Notes under the pieces: generated by a model
Database searches by the model: none
What the model was told of the DNA's origin: nothing
What the model saw: the letters and a program-made list of their open reading frames with translations, nothing else
Made by a program: the position numbers and the translations under genes
DNA from: an uncultured Clostridia bacterium
Lineage (GTDB): Bacteria > Bacillota > Clostridia > Christensenellales > Borkfalkiaceae
Length of the DNA stretch: 64,000 bases
Direction of reading: 5' to 3'
Assembly: GCA_944330115.1 (NCBI GenBank)
Contig: CALVIN010000007.1
Location: 1-64,000, forward strand
In this document: positions 26,386 through 34,202 of the stretch, one piece after another
Numbering within the stretch: position 1 is the first letter of the stretch
Layout of the letters: every line of letters begins with the position of its first letter

Positions 26386-27057
26386 TTATTTGCCTACGCT
26401 CTCTTTTACCGCGCGGTAAATTTTGCAAATTTCAAGCCCGGTATTTTGGTAGCAGAGCGCGATGTTTTTTGAATACTGGTCGGCCGTACTGCCGCTGCCC
26501 GCCACGTCGGAGACCGCCTTATAAAGGTATGCGGGCGTCTTTGTATGCGCGCAGACGTGTGCCACCACCGCGCCCTCCATGTCGCGCAGGTCGGCTTTAA
26601 AGTCCTGCGTAAGCATCTCATAGTCCTTTTTGTCGTCGTTGAAGCGGTCGCCCGTGGCAAGGCGGACGGGGGTGTATTCTCCCGCCCTTTCAAGGGGCAG
26701 CCACCTCTCGGTAAATTCGTTTAAAACGCCCATCTCTGTGCCGTTTATGGCGCACAGGTCAAAGTCGTATTCGGCGGCGTGCGTAACTGCGCATATGCTG
26801 CCCACGGGGAGCCCTGCGTGCAGCGCGCCCGCCGTGCCTATGTTTATTATGGCGTCGGCCCTGTATCGTTCAACCGCAAGCATTGTCGCCGCGGCGGCGT
26901 TCACCTTGCCCACGCCGCACACGATAAGGCGCACCTCGTCGCCGCACATCTCGCCAAAATATACCTTTTTGCCGTAAACAAGCTGCATTTGTGCGTTTTT
27001 TATGTTCGCAAGCACGGGCTCAGCTTCGCCGTCGAGCGCGATAACAAAACATATCAT
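26386..27057 (-). CDS. 5'-methylthioadenosine/S-adenosylhomocysteine nucleosidase-like protein
   Basis: A 223-residue PNP/UDP-phosphorylase-family protein. N-terminal MICFVIALDGEAEPV carries the MTAN-type catalytic Glu, IINIGTAGALHAGLPVGSI is the phosphate/ribose region, and RDMEGAVVAHVC with AVSDVAG gives the ribose-binding Met-Glu and catalytic Asp. It would cleave MTA or SAH, supporting the methionine cycle encoded at 43-48 kb. No Shine-Dalgarno; the ATG is 6 nt after a TATAAT box, so the mRNA is predicted leaderless. Confidence 0.88.
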   Translation of the reverse strand: MICFVIALDGEAEPVLANIKNAQMQLVYGKKVYFGEMCGDEVRLIVCGVGKVNAAAATMLAVERYRADAIINIGTAGALHAGLPVGSICAVTHAAEYDFDLCAINGTEMGVLNEFTERWLPLERAGEYTPVRLATGDRFNDDKKDYEMLTQDFKADLRDMEGAVVAHVCAHTKTPAYLYKAVSDVAGSGSTADQYSKNIALCYQNTGLEICKIYRAVKESVGK

Positions 27058-27063
27058 ACGTTT

Positions 27064-27092
27064 ATTATATCATTGCGGCAAAAATAACGCAA
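27064..27092 (-). promoter_or_regulatory. Leaderless promoter 2
   Basis: Minus strand: TTGCGT (27092-27087), 17 bp, TATAAT (27069-27064), then AAACGT and ATG. Confidence 0.78.
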
Positions 27093-27235
27093 ATTTTTGG
27101 CGCGGGTGTTCAGGGTAAATTAAGGAGGTGTGCCGCGCGTTGCAGGCGTGCAGAATATTCGCGTTGCGGATGTGCGGAGTGTTTTGGGTATAATAAAGGC
27201 GCCGCACTGCGGCGCGGCGCCTTAAAAAAACAAAT

Positions 27236-27727
27236 TTAAATTTCGCATACGGCATAGCCGCCGCTCTCCGTGCATACGGCCACCACGGCGTTTTGCAGGT
27301 GACAGAACTCTGTCTTCTGCTCAACGGGCGAGCCGTCGAGGTACAGCGTGCCGCCGCAAAATTCAAGCCGCTTTGCATACTTCCATATGCCCTCGCCCAA
27401 AAATTTGGCGTACGCCTCGCGCGCCGTCCAATGGATCAAAAAATCGCGCTCGTCTTTTATCTCCGCCCGCTCGCGCGGGGAAAAGGAGTGCAACACCGCG
27501 CTGCAATTTCTGCCGCACAGCACCTCCATATCTACGCCCACTTCGCCGCCCGATATGGCGATTACGCACCTTCCGCCGCTGTGCGAAATGTTGAAGTGCG
27601 CGCCGCTGCAAAAGGGCTTGCCGCCCTCTTTGCGCTCTATTTTAACTTGCCCGTCGCACTCGCGCGCAAGCAGTTTATGCAAAGCGCTTTCGCGCTCCTC
27701 TTCGCTGCAGAAATACAATCTCGTCAT
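27236..27727 (-). CDS. 4'-phosphopantetheinyl transferase (Sfp-type, short)
   Basis: A 163-residue enzyme moving phosphopantetheine from CoA to a carrier-protein serine. HFNISHSGGR, VGVDMEVL (Mg-binding D-x-E) and FLIHWTAREAYAKFLGEG (WxxKE-like, with Arg for Lys) are the three family motifs. It is shorter than Sfp (about 220 aa). Its ATG overlaps the stop of fruK as ATGA, so translation is coupled. No polyketide or peptide synthetase is in the window; acyl carrier protein may be the target. Confidence 0.87.
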   Translation of the reverse strand: MTRLYFCSEEERESALHKLLARECDGQVKIERKEGGKPFCSGAHFNISHSGGRCVIAISGGEVGVDMEVLCGRNCSAVLHSFSPRERAEIKDERDFLIHWTAREAYAKFLGEGIWKYAKRLEFCGGTLYLDGSPVEQKTEFCHLQNAVVAVCTESGGYAVCEI

Positions 27728-28635
27728 AGCATGAGCGACTCTATGTATTCTATCTGCTCCTTCGTGGCGAGGTGCTGCGTGAATGCGCACGCGCTGCCCG
27801 CCGCCGTGGCAAAGTTGAGCGCCGAAAAGTAGTTGCCCGAGGCAAGGTATTCGTGTATAAAGCCGGCTATCATGCTGTCGCCCGCGCCCACGGAGTTTAC
27901 AAGCTGTCCGCGCACGGCGCGTACATACAGCGCCTGGTCGGCCTCGGTCACCATAACGGCCCCGTCGCTTCCCATCGAGCATATCACGTTGCGCGCGCCC
28001 TGCTTTTGCAGTTCCCTCGCGCAGGCGGCTATCTCCTTGGTGCTGGGCAGCGTTTTAAGGCCGAAGATCTCGCTCAGCTCAAATATGTTGGGTTTTATAA
28101 GGAAGGGGCGGTATTTAAGCGTGTTAGTAAGCAGTCCGCCGCAGGCGTCCACCACAACGTTTATGCCCTTTACGCCCTTCAGCCTCTTTAAAAGGTTTTC
28201 ATAAGTCCTGTCGCCGAGGGGGGAGGGCACGCTGCCGCAGATTATCAGCCAGTCGCCGCTTACAAGGCGTGCGCGCAGGCTGTTTATAAGTTTGGTCACG
28301 TCGTCCTCGGTGACCTCCGCGCCTATGCCGTTTATGTCGGTCTCGGTGGTGCTCTTTATCTTAACGTTTATGCGGCTCTGACCCTCTACCTCGATGAACT
28401 CGTGCTCCAGGCCCATGGCCGTCACCTTTTCGTCGATGGCCCTGCCCGTAAAGCCCGCAATAAAGCCGTAGGCAAAAGAGGGGTTGCCCAGCTCTTTGAG
28501 GGCGAGCGAAACGTTCAGCCCCTTGCCGCCCACGGTGATGTATTCGGTGGAGGTGCGGTTTACTATCCCGCTCTTTAAGTTATTAACTTTTACGTAATAG
28601 TCCAGCGAGGGATTAAACGTTATAGTGTATATCAT
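27724..28635 (-). CDS. fruK: 1-phosphofructokinase-type PfkB sugar kinase
   Basis: A 303-residue ribokinase-fold enzyme. TITFNPSLDYYVKV and GGKGLNVSLALKELG are the N-terminal PfkB substrate motifs of the FruK/LacC/PfkB branch, and NSVGAGDSMIAGFIHEY holds the ATP anion hole and catalytic Asp. It would phosphorylate fructose-1-phosphate or tagatose-6-phosphate. No PTS genes are adjacent, so the exact sugar phosphate is uncertain. Coupled to the downstream phosphopantetheinyl transferase gene. Confidence 0.88.
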   Translation of the reverse strand: MIYTITFNPSLDYYVKVNNLKSGIVNRTSTEYITVGGKGLNVSLALKELGNPSFAYGFIAGFTGRAIDEKVTAMGLEHEFIEVEGQSRINVKIKSTTETDINGIGAEVTEDDVTKLINSLRARLVSGDWLIICGSVPSPLGDRTYENLLKRLKGVKGINVVVDACGGLLTNTLKYRPFLIKPNIFELSEIFGLKTLPSTKEIAACARELQKQGARNVICSMGSDGAVMVTEADQALYVRAVRGQLVNSVGAGDSMIAGFIHEYLASGNYFSALNFATAAGSACAFTQHLATKEQIEYIESLML

Positions 28636-28739
28636 CTTTCCATCTCGCCCCGCCCGCGGCGAAGCTACCCATCATATCTTCACTTTTACTTTATAATATT
28701 TGCACATAAAAGTCAATAAAAACGGTTCACAAATTTTTT

Positions 28740-29060
28740 GCGCGGGCCGCGCGCAAAAAATTTCGTGAGTTTGAGGGGCGCTGCCCCTCTTCGCGCGACC
28801 TTAAGGGCCCCCGAAGCGTATAGTCGCGCGAATTCACCCTGCTGCGCGAGCGAAGCGCTGCCCTGCCGAGGCTCCCGAAGGGAAACGGCAGATGCGCAGG
28901 TATGCGCAAATTGAGTCCTGCGGCGGTGGGTCGAATTGCACATTTCATAGAAAGGCGGACACCCGCCTTTCGTGTGCAATGAGATGAGTGAGCGCATAGA
29001 CAAAAGCGCGAACGGTGACCGAAAGCAATGTTGCCCTTACATTGCTTGAGACCCCTGCTT
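28740..29060 (+). repeat. Long dispersed hairpin element (opposite orientation to the 10.5-kb copy)
   Basis: Contains GAGGGGC-GCT-GCCCCTC (about 28773-28789), ATTGCACA...GAAAGGCGG-ACAC-CCGCCTTTC...TGTGCAAT (28935-28980), GAGATGAGTGAGCGCATA (28981) and GCGCGAACGGTGACCGA (about 29005). The last three blocks match the minus strand of 10453-10640, with different stem bases but the same ACAC loop. No gene is visible in 28636-29194. Confidence 0.7.
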
Positions 29061-29104
29061 GCGACATAAGTTATTTAGAAATTACCCCTCTTTCGCCTTC
29101 GGCT

Positions 29105-29127
29105 CACCTCCCCTTCAAGGGGAGGTG
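29105..29127. repeat. Fragment of the GGGGAGG repeat
   Basis: CACCTCCCCTT-CA-AGGGGAGGTG hairpin, the end motif of the short elements, directly downstream of the tmRNA terminator. Confidence 0.65.
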
Positions 29128-29130
29128 AAA

Positions 29131-29160
29131 GAAAAGCGCCCGCGCGGTTGGGCGCGGGCG
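29131..29160 (-). terminator. tmRNA terminator
   Basis: Minus strand: CGCCCGCGC (29160-29152), CCAACC loop, GCGCGGGCG (29145-29137), then CTTTTCTTT. Confidence 0.85.
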
Positions 29161-29194
29161 TACTTTCTGTTGCGCCGCAGATATGCGGCAGAAG

Positions 29195-29583
29195 TGGTGG
29201 ACCTGCAGAGAGTTGCACTCTGGTCTTACGGGGGTCAGGCGGGCTTTCTACATACTTAGTTTACCTATAAGCTTACTCCGCCCCGCCCGGTAAACGGGGA
29301 TAGACGGCAGCATGCCGAAAAATTACGCCAATATGCGCGCGGCAACGCGCAAAGAGGCGGGGTCCGCCTTAATTAACGCCGCTTGCACCCGGCGGAGATG
29401 TGCAAGTCGACGGACTGCCTGAAGTTAGGCAGCGCAAGCCATTGCAGGTGCCCTGAAAGCAGGGAATGCAACAACTTTGGAATCTTTGGATTCTGCGTTT
29501 AAATTTAAATTCCGTTTTTACGAAGCCGAGCCTTCGGTATGCTTACTCCGCCCTCTGCCCGCAATCGAAACTGTGTCAGGCCC
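29195..29583 (-). ncRNA. ssrA: tmRNA
   Basis: The 389-nt RNA rescues stalled ribosomes with SmpB. The 5' end GGGCCTGACACAGTTTCGAT and 3' end CAGGTCC-A-CCA pair as a 7-bp acceptor stem that includes the G3:U70 wobble required for alanine charging. The T-arm is CAGAG-TGCAACT-CTCTG (G at position 55 instead of U). Near the 3' half CTAAGTATGTAGAAAGC is a typical tmRNA segment. The tag frame runs from GCA (29496) to TAA (29427-29425), 23 codons, starting AESKDSKVVA and ending PAMACAA; the stop lies in hairpin CTGCC-TAACTTCA-GGCAG (H5). CCA is encoded. Confidence 0.92.
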
Positions 29584-29694
29584 GGGCGCAGAATACTTTT
29601 ATTTGCTAAAATATTATACCCGCCGCACGCAAAAAAATCAACCTATTGCGGCAGTAAAATTTTGTCGTTTTATCCGCGTCTTTGCGCCACGCGG

Positions 29695-29997
29695 TCAGTC
29701 GAGCGCCTCTAAATAAAAACTTACGGGGCGGAAGCCGTCGTTGCACGATACCATGGCCGAGCGGCTGTTCTTCATCCAACCGCCGTAAATGTTTTCGCCG
29801 CCGTAGGCAAGCGTCATGACAAATGGCAGCATGCTCTCCCACGCGCTCTCGCACAGCCCCTCGGGCTTTTTAAGCTCTTCGCACAAAAAGGTTTGCCCCT
29901 CCTTTATATCGCAGGCGTTTTCTATCGGGTTTTCGTAGAGCGCGATGAGGTCGTCGTGCCTCGCCTTTTTCATCACGGTAATTTTTATCTTTTTCAT
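29695..29997 (-). CDS. TIGR04076-family protein, leaderless mRNA
   Basis: A 100-residue protein resembling the TIGR04076 family: MKKIKITVMKKARHDDLIAL start, INEGQ-like IKEGQTFLC, a central Trp-rich WESMLPFVMTLAYGG and C-terminal SCNDGFRPVSFYLE. The function of the family is unknown; several conserved Cys suggest metal or redox chemistry. There is no Shine-Dalgarno; the ATG lies 9 nt after TATAAT. It is transcribed towards, and ends 112 bp before, the tmRNA gene. Confidence 0.78.
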   Translation of the reverse strand: MKKIKITVMKKARHDDLIALYENPIENACDIKEGQTFLCEELKKPEGLCESAWESMLPFVMTLAYGGENIYGGWMKNSRSAMVSCNDGFRPVSFYLEALD

Positions 29998-30006
29998 GAT
30001 GCATAT

Positions 30007-30035
30007 ATTATACCACCCGCCGGGCGGCAAATCAA
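30007..30035 (-). promoter_or_regulatory. Leaderless promoter 3
   Basis: Minus strand: TTGATT (30035-30030), 17 bp, TATAAT (30012-30007), then ATATGCATC and ATG. Same geometry as leaderless promoter 1. Confidence 0.76.
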
Positions 30036-30169
30036 GGCGGCGGGCATTTTTTTTGTGCAAGGTGCAGCGCGCCGCGCCGCCTTAACGCGCCATTTTTGCT
30101 GTATTTTCACAAAAAACTGAAAACATTTGCACTCTGTGAGAGGGCTTTGCATATTGTTTTACATTCGTT

Positions 30170-30330
30170 TGACAGTGCTCCGCATTTCTGCTAAAATTCG
30201 CTTATAAGCAAATTAATAGCCGCGGCAGGGCTCAAGGTTGCTCTCGTCGTGGCTATTTTGAATTTTAAGCGCGCCGAGCCCCCAAATTTGCGGGCGCGCG
30301 GCAAAACAAGTAAGGAATTTTTAGTGGAGG
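30170..30330 (+). promoter_or_regulatory. Promoter and structured leader of the ABC exporter operon
   Basis: TTGACA (30170-30175), 17 bp, TAAAAT (30193-30198). The leader of about 130 nt contains ATAGCC...GGCTAT and GCGCGCC...GGGCGCGC inverted pairs but matches no riboswitch I know; a small peptide or attenuator cannot be excluded. Confidence 0.6.
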
Positions 30331-30334
30331 TTAT

Positions 30335-32080
30335 ATGGTAAAGGAAATTGCAGGCAGCCTGCGCGAATACAAGCGCCCGTCGATAGCCACGCCCATACTC
30401 GTCACCTTCGAAGTGCTGATGGAGGTGCTCATTCCCTTCGTCATCGCCATTCTCGTCAACCGCATACAGGAGGGCGCGGGGCTGGACGTAATATTAAAAT
30501 ACGGCGCCGTGCTCATCGCAATGGCGGCGGCTTCGCTGGTGTTCGGCGTATGTTCGGGCGCGGCGTGCGCTTCGGCTTCGAGCGGTCTTGCCAAAAACTT
30601 GCGCAAGGATATGTTCTATAAAATTCAGACATACTCCTTTCAGAACATCGATAAGTTCAATGTGCCGTCGCTGATAACGCGTATGACGACCGACGTCACC
30701 AACGTGCAGAACGCATACATGCTGCTCATCCGCATTGTAGTGCGCTCGCCGCTAATGCTTATATTCAGCTTTATAATGGCATTTGTCATGGGCGGCAGCC
30801 TTGCGTGGGTGTTCGTGGCAGTCGTTCCCCTGCTCGCCGTCGGGCTCATAATAATAGTGGTAAAGACCATTCCCCTCTTCCGCAGAGCGTTCAAAAAGTA
30901 CGATAAGCTCAACAACTCCGTGCAGGAGAACGTAAAGGCCGCGCGCGAGGTAAAGTCGTACGTGCGCGAGGACTACGAACAGCAGAAGTTCGGCGCAGCC
31001 TCGCACGATCTTAGGATGGACTTCAAGAAGGCCGAGAGGATACTTGCCTTCAACTCGCCCATAATGCAGTTCTGTCTGTATGTGGTGATGATAGTGGTGC
31101 TCTCCTTCGGCTCCTACCTTATAATCGACAGCACCGGCCTCGACCTCGGCGTGGGCGAGCTCTCGTCCATGCTCACATACGGCTTCATGATGCTCAACAG
31201 CCTTATGATGCTCTCCATGGCGTTCACCATGATAACCATGGCGGGCGAATCGGGAAGGCGTATCGTCGAGGTGCTCGCCGAAGAGAGCAGCCTTAAAAAC
31301 CCCGAAGCTCCCGTATACGAGATAAAGGACGGCAGCATAGACTTCGAGGACGTAAGCTTCAAATACTCGGCCACCGCCGAGAGGAACGCCCTCTCCGATA
31401 TAAACCTGCACATAAAGTCGGGCGAAACGATAGGCATAATAGGCGGCACGGGTTCATCGAAGTCGACGCTCGTGCAGCTGATATCCCGCCTCTACGACGT
31501 CACCGAGGGCTGCGTTAAGGTGGGCGGCGTGGACGTGCGCGAGTACGACATGGAGGCCCTGCGCAACGCCGTCGCAATGGTGCTGCAAAAGAACGTGCTC
31601 TTCTCGGGCACGATAGCCGAAAACCTCCGCTGGGGCAACAAGGACGCCACCGACGACGAGATAAAGGAGGCGGCACACCTCGCCTGCGCCGACGAGTTCA
31701 TCGAGCGCTTCCCCGATAAGTACGATACATATATCGAGCAGGGCGGCGCCAACGTTTCGGGCGGGCAGAAGCAGAGGCTGTGTATAGCCCGCGCCCTGTT
31801 AAAAAAGCCCAAGATACTCATTCTCGACGACTCCACCTCGGCGGTGGATACGCACACCGACGCCAAGATAAGAAAGGCGATGCGCGAATATATCCCCGCC
31901 ACAACAAAGATAATAATAGCCCAGCGCACCGCGTCGGTGGAGGATGCCGACAGGATAATAGTTATGGACGGCGGCACTATAAACGATATCGGCACGCACG
32001 CCGAGCTTTTAAAGCGCAACGCCATCTACCGCGAGGTATATACATCTCAGAACAAGGAGGGACACGACCTTGAAGACTAA
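30335..32080 (+). CDS. Heterodimeric ABC exporter subunit with degenerate ATP site
   Basis: A 581-residue half-transporter: six membrane segments in the first about 310 residues, then an ATPase. Walker A GGTGSSKST (Ser replaces the usual second Gly), signature VSGGQKQR, Walker B LILDDSTSAVD with Asp where catalytic Glu is expected, and H-loop IAQRTAS with Gln for His. Those changes are typical of the inactive-site half of BmrCD/TM287-288-type exporters. The next gene supplies the canonical half. Exports drugs, lipids or peptides. GGAGG precedes the ATG. Confidence 0.92.
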   Translation: MVKEIAGSLREYKRPSIATPILVTFEVLMEVLIPFVIAILVNRIQEGAGLDVILKYGAVLIAMAAASLVFGVCSGAACASASSGLAKNLRKDMFYKIQTYSFQNIDKFNVPSLITRMTTDVTNVQNAYMLLIRIVVRSPLMLIFSFIMAFVMGGSLAWVFVAVVPLLAVGLIIIVVKTIPLFRRAFKKYDKLNNSVQENVKAAREVKSYVREDYEQQKFGAASHDLRMDFKKAERILAFNSPIMQFCLYVVMIVVLSFGSYLIIDSTGLDLGVGELSSMLTYGFMMLNSLMMLSMAFTMITMAGESGRRIVEVLAEESSLKNPEAPVYEIKDGSIDFEDVSFKYSATAERNALSDINLHIKSGETIGIIGGTGSSKSTLVQLISRLYDVTEGCVKVGGVDVREYDMEALRNAVAMVLQKNVLFSGTIAENLRWGNKDATDDEIKEAAHLACADEFIERFPDKYDTYIEQGGANVSGGQKQRLCIARALLKKPKILILDDSTSAVDTHTDAKIRKAMREYIPATTKIIIAQRTASVEDADRIIVMDGGTINDIGTHAELLKRNAIYREVYTSQNKEGHDLED

Positions 32081-33965
32081 GAAAAAGGGCGTGCTTTTGC
32101 GCCTCTTAAAAACTATTCATTCCTTCTATCCCGTGCTCCTTCCCGTGGCCATCGCCTGCATAACGCTCACCGCCATAGTGGGCGCCATACCCACGATATT
32201 CATGCAGCGCGTAATAGCGAACATAACGACCGCGCTCGAAAACGGCACCCCCTGGTCGGAGGCGAGCGGCCCCATACTCACCGACCTGTATATCCTGATC
32301 GCCATGTATGTGATATCCATAATCACGGGCACGATATACTACCAGCTGATGGCTATAATCACGCAGGGCTCGCTTGAAAAGCTGCGCGACAAGATGTTCA
32401 ACGGCATGCAGAAGCTGCCCATCAAGTTCTTCGATACCACCGGCCACGGCGACATAATGAGCTATTACACCAACGATATCGATACCCTCCGCCAGCTCAT
32501 CTCGCAGACCTGCCCGCAGATACTCATTTCGGGCATAACCATACTCTCTGTATTCATAATAATGATCTACTACTGCCTGTGGCTCACCCTCGTGGTGCTC
32601 GCCGGCGCGGCGGTAATGCTGATAGTCACCAAAAGGATAGGCTTCGGCAGCGCCCGCTACTTCGTAAAGCAGCAGCAGGTGATAGGCGAAGAGGAGGGCT
32701 ATATCGAGGAGATGCTCACCGGCCAGAAGGTTATAAAGACCTTCTGCCACGAGGAGGAGGCCGAGGCCGGCTTCGACGCCGTAAACGACAGGCTGTACGA
32801 CGCCTCCCGCCGCGCCAACAGATATGCAAACATGCTCGCGCCCGCGCTCTTCAACATAGGCAACGTGCTCTATGTGGTGCTCGCGGTGGTGGGCGGCATA
32901 TTCCTCATTCCCGAGCTCAACGTTATAAACGTAAGCATATCGGGCATGGCGCTCTCCATAAGCGTGGTGGTGCCCTTCCTCAACATGGCAAAGCAGTTCA
33001 CAGGCAACATCAACCAGGTTTCGCAGCAGGTCAACTCGGTGGTAATGGGCCTTGCGGGCACGGCGCGCGTGTTCGACCTCATCGACCGCCCTCCCGAGGT
33101 GGACGAAGGATATGTAACCCTTGTCCGCGCGAGGGAAGAGAACGGCGAAATAGCAGAGTGCGCCGAGCGCACGGGCATGTGGGCGTGGAAGCACCCTCAC
33201 CAGGCCGACGGCTCGGTGACCTACACAAAGCTGCAGGGCGATGTAAGGCTGTTCGACGTCGACTTCGAGTATGAAGAGGGCAAGCCCGTGCTCCACAACA
33301 TCACGCTGTATGCAAAGCCCGGCCAAAAGGTGGCCTTCGTCGGCGCGACGGGCGCCGGCAAGACTACCATAACCAACCTCCTCAACAGGTTCTACGACAT
33401 TGCCGACGGCAAGATACGCTACGACGGCATAAACATAAACAAGATAAAAAAGGCCGACCTTCGCCGCTCGCTCGGCATGGTATTGCAGGATACCAACCTC
33501 TTTACGGGCACGGTAATGGAGAATATACGCTACGGCAAGCTCGACGCCACCGATGAAGACTGCATCGCCGCGGCAAAACTTGCGGGCGCCGACGACTTCA
33601 TCACCAGGCTGCCCGACGGCTACAACACCTTTATAACTGGCAACGGCGCCAATCTCTCGCAGGGGCAGAGGCAGCTGCTCTCAATCGCCCGTGCGGCCGT
33701 AGCCGATCCCCCCGTGATGATTCTCGACGAGGCCACCTCCTCGATAGATACCCGCACCGAGGCCATCGTTCAGCGCGGCATGGACGCTCTCATGAAGGGC
33801 AGGACGGTGTTTGTAATAGCGCACAGGCTGTCTACCGTAAAGAACTCCGACGTGATAATCGTGCTCGACCACGGCCGCATAATAGAGCGCGGCACGCACG
33901 AGCAGCTCCTCGAACAGAAGGGGCAGTATTACCAGCTCTACACGGGCGCGTTCGAGCTCGAGTAA
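32070..33965 (+). CDS. Heterodimeric ABC exporter subunit with canonical ATP site
   Basis: A 631-residue partner: six membrane segments, then Walker A GATGAGKTT, signature LSQGQRQL, Walker B MILDEATSSID with catalytic Glu, and H-loop IAHRLST. An insert of about 50 residues before the ATPase (around 345-395, LVRAREENGEIAECAERTGM) is a family feature of YheH-like proteins. The likely start is TTG at 32070, 9 nt after AAGGAGGG, overlapping the previous gene by 11 bp; no ATG fits. The overlap suggests 1:1 coupled synthesis. Confidence 0.92.
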   Translation: MKTKKKGVLLRLLKTIHSFYPVLLPVAIACITLTAIVGAIPTIFMQRVIANITTALENGTPWSEASGPILTDLYILIAMYVISIITGTIYYQLMAIITQGSLEKLRDKMFNGMQKLPIKFFDTTGHGDIMSYYTNDIDTLRQLISQTCPQILISGITILSVFIIMIYYCLWLTLVVLAGAAVMLIVTKRIGFGSARYFVKQQQVIGEEEGYIEEMLTGQKVIKTFCHEEEAEAGFDAVNDRLYDASRRANRYANMLAPALFNIGNVLYVVLAVVGGIFLIPELNVINVSISGMALSISVVVPFLNMAKQFTGNINQVSQQVNSVVMGLAGTARVFDLIDRPPEVDEGYVTLVRAREENGEIAECAERTGMWAWKHPHQADGSVTYTKLQGDVRLFDVDFEYEEGKPVLHNITLYAKPGQKVAFVGATGAGKTTITNLLNRFYDIADGKIRYDGININKIKKADLRRSLGMVLQDTNLFTGTVMENIRYGKLDATDEDCIAAAKLAGADDFITRLPDGYNTFITGNGANLSQGQRQLLSIARAAVADPPVMILDEATSSIDTRTEAIVQRGMDALMKGRTVFVIAHRLSTVKNSDVIIVLDHGRIIERGTHEQLLEQKGQYYQLYTGAFELE

Positions 33966-34051
33966 AAAGCCGCTTTCCGGGCGATTTAACGCATATCATA
34001 TATATCGGCTGCCCTTGCGCGGCTGAAAAAACAAATAAGTGAGAAAAAGGG

Positions 34052-34092
34052 AGCGCCGCCGCGCAGCAAAAGCTGCGCGGCGGCGCTTTCCT
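34052..34092 (+). terminator. Terminator of the ABC exporter operon
   Basis: A 16-bp stem AGCGCCGCCGCGCAGC (34052-34067), AAAA loop, complement to 34087, then TTCCTCT; a second hairpin GCCGCGC-CTTT-GCGCGGC at 34165-34182 is followed by ACTTTT. Confidence 0.8.
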
Positions 34093-34202
34093 CTATGCAG
34101 GAGAAAAATGATGTAAGGAGAAAAATGATGAAAGCAGAAAAGAGAGGGTAGTATATTTTATGCGGCCGCGCCTTTGCGCGGCACTTTTAATTGAGTATGT
34201 AT

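Noticed and set aside
30754-33326. Long reading frames on the strand opposite the ABC exporter genes (e.g. 32106-33326 minus)
   Set aside because: They are GC-bias shadows: His/Tyr/Val/Ala-rich with no motifs, overlapping genes with clear catalytic motifs.
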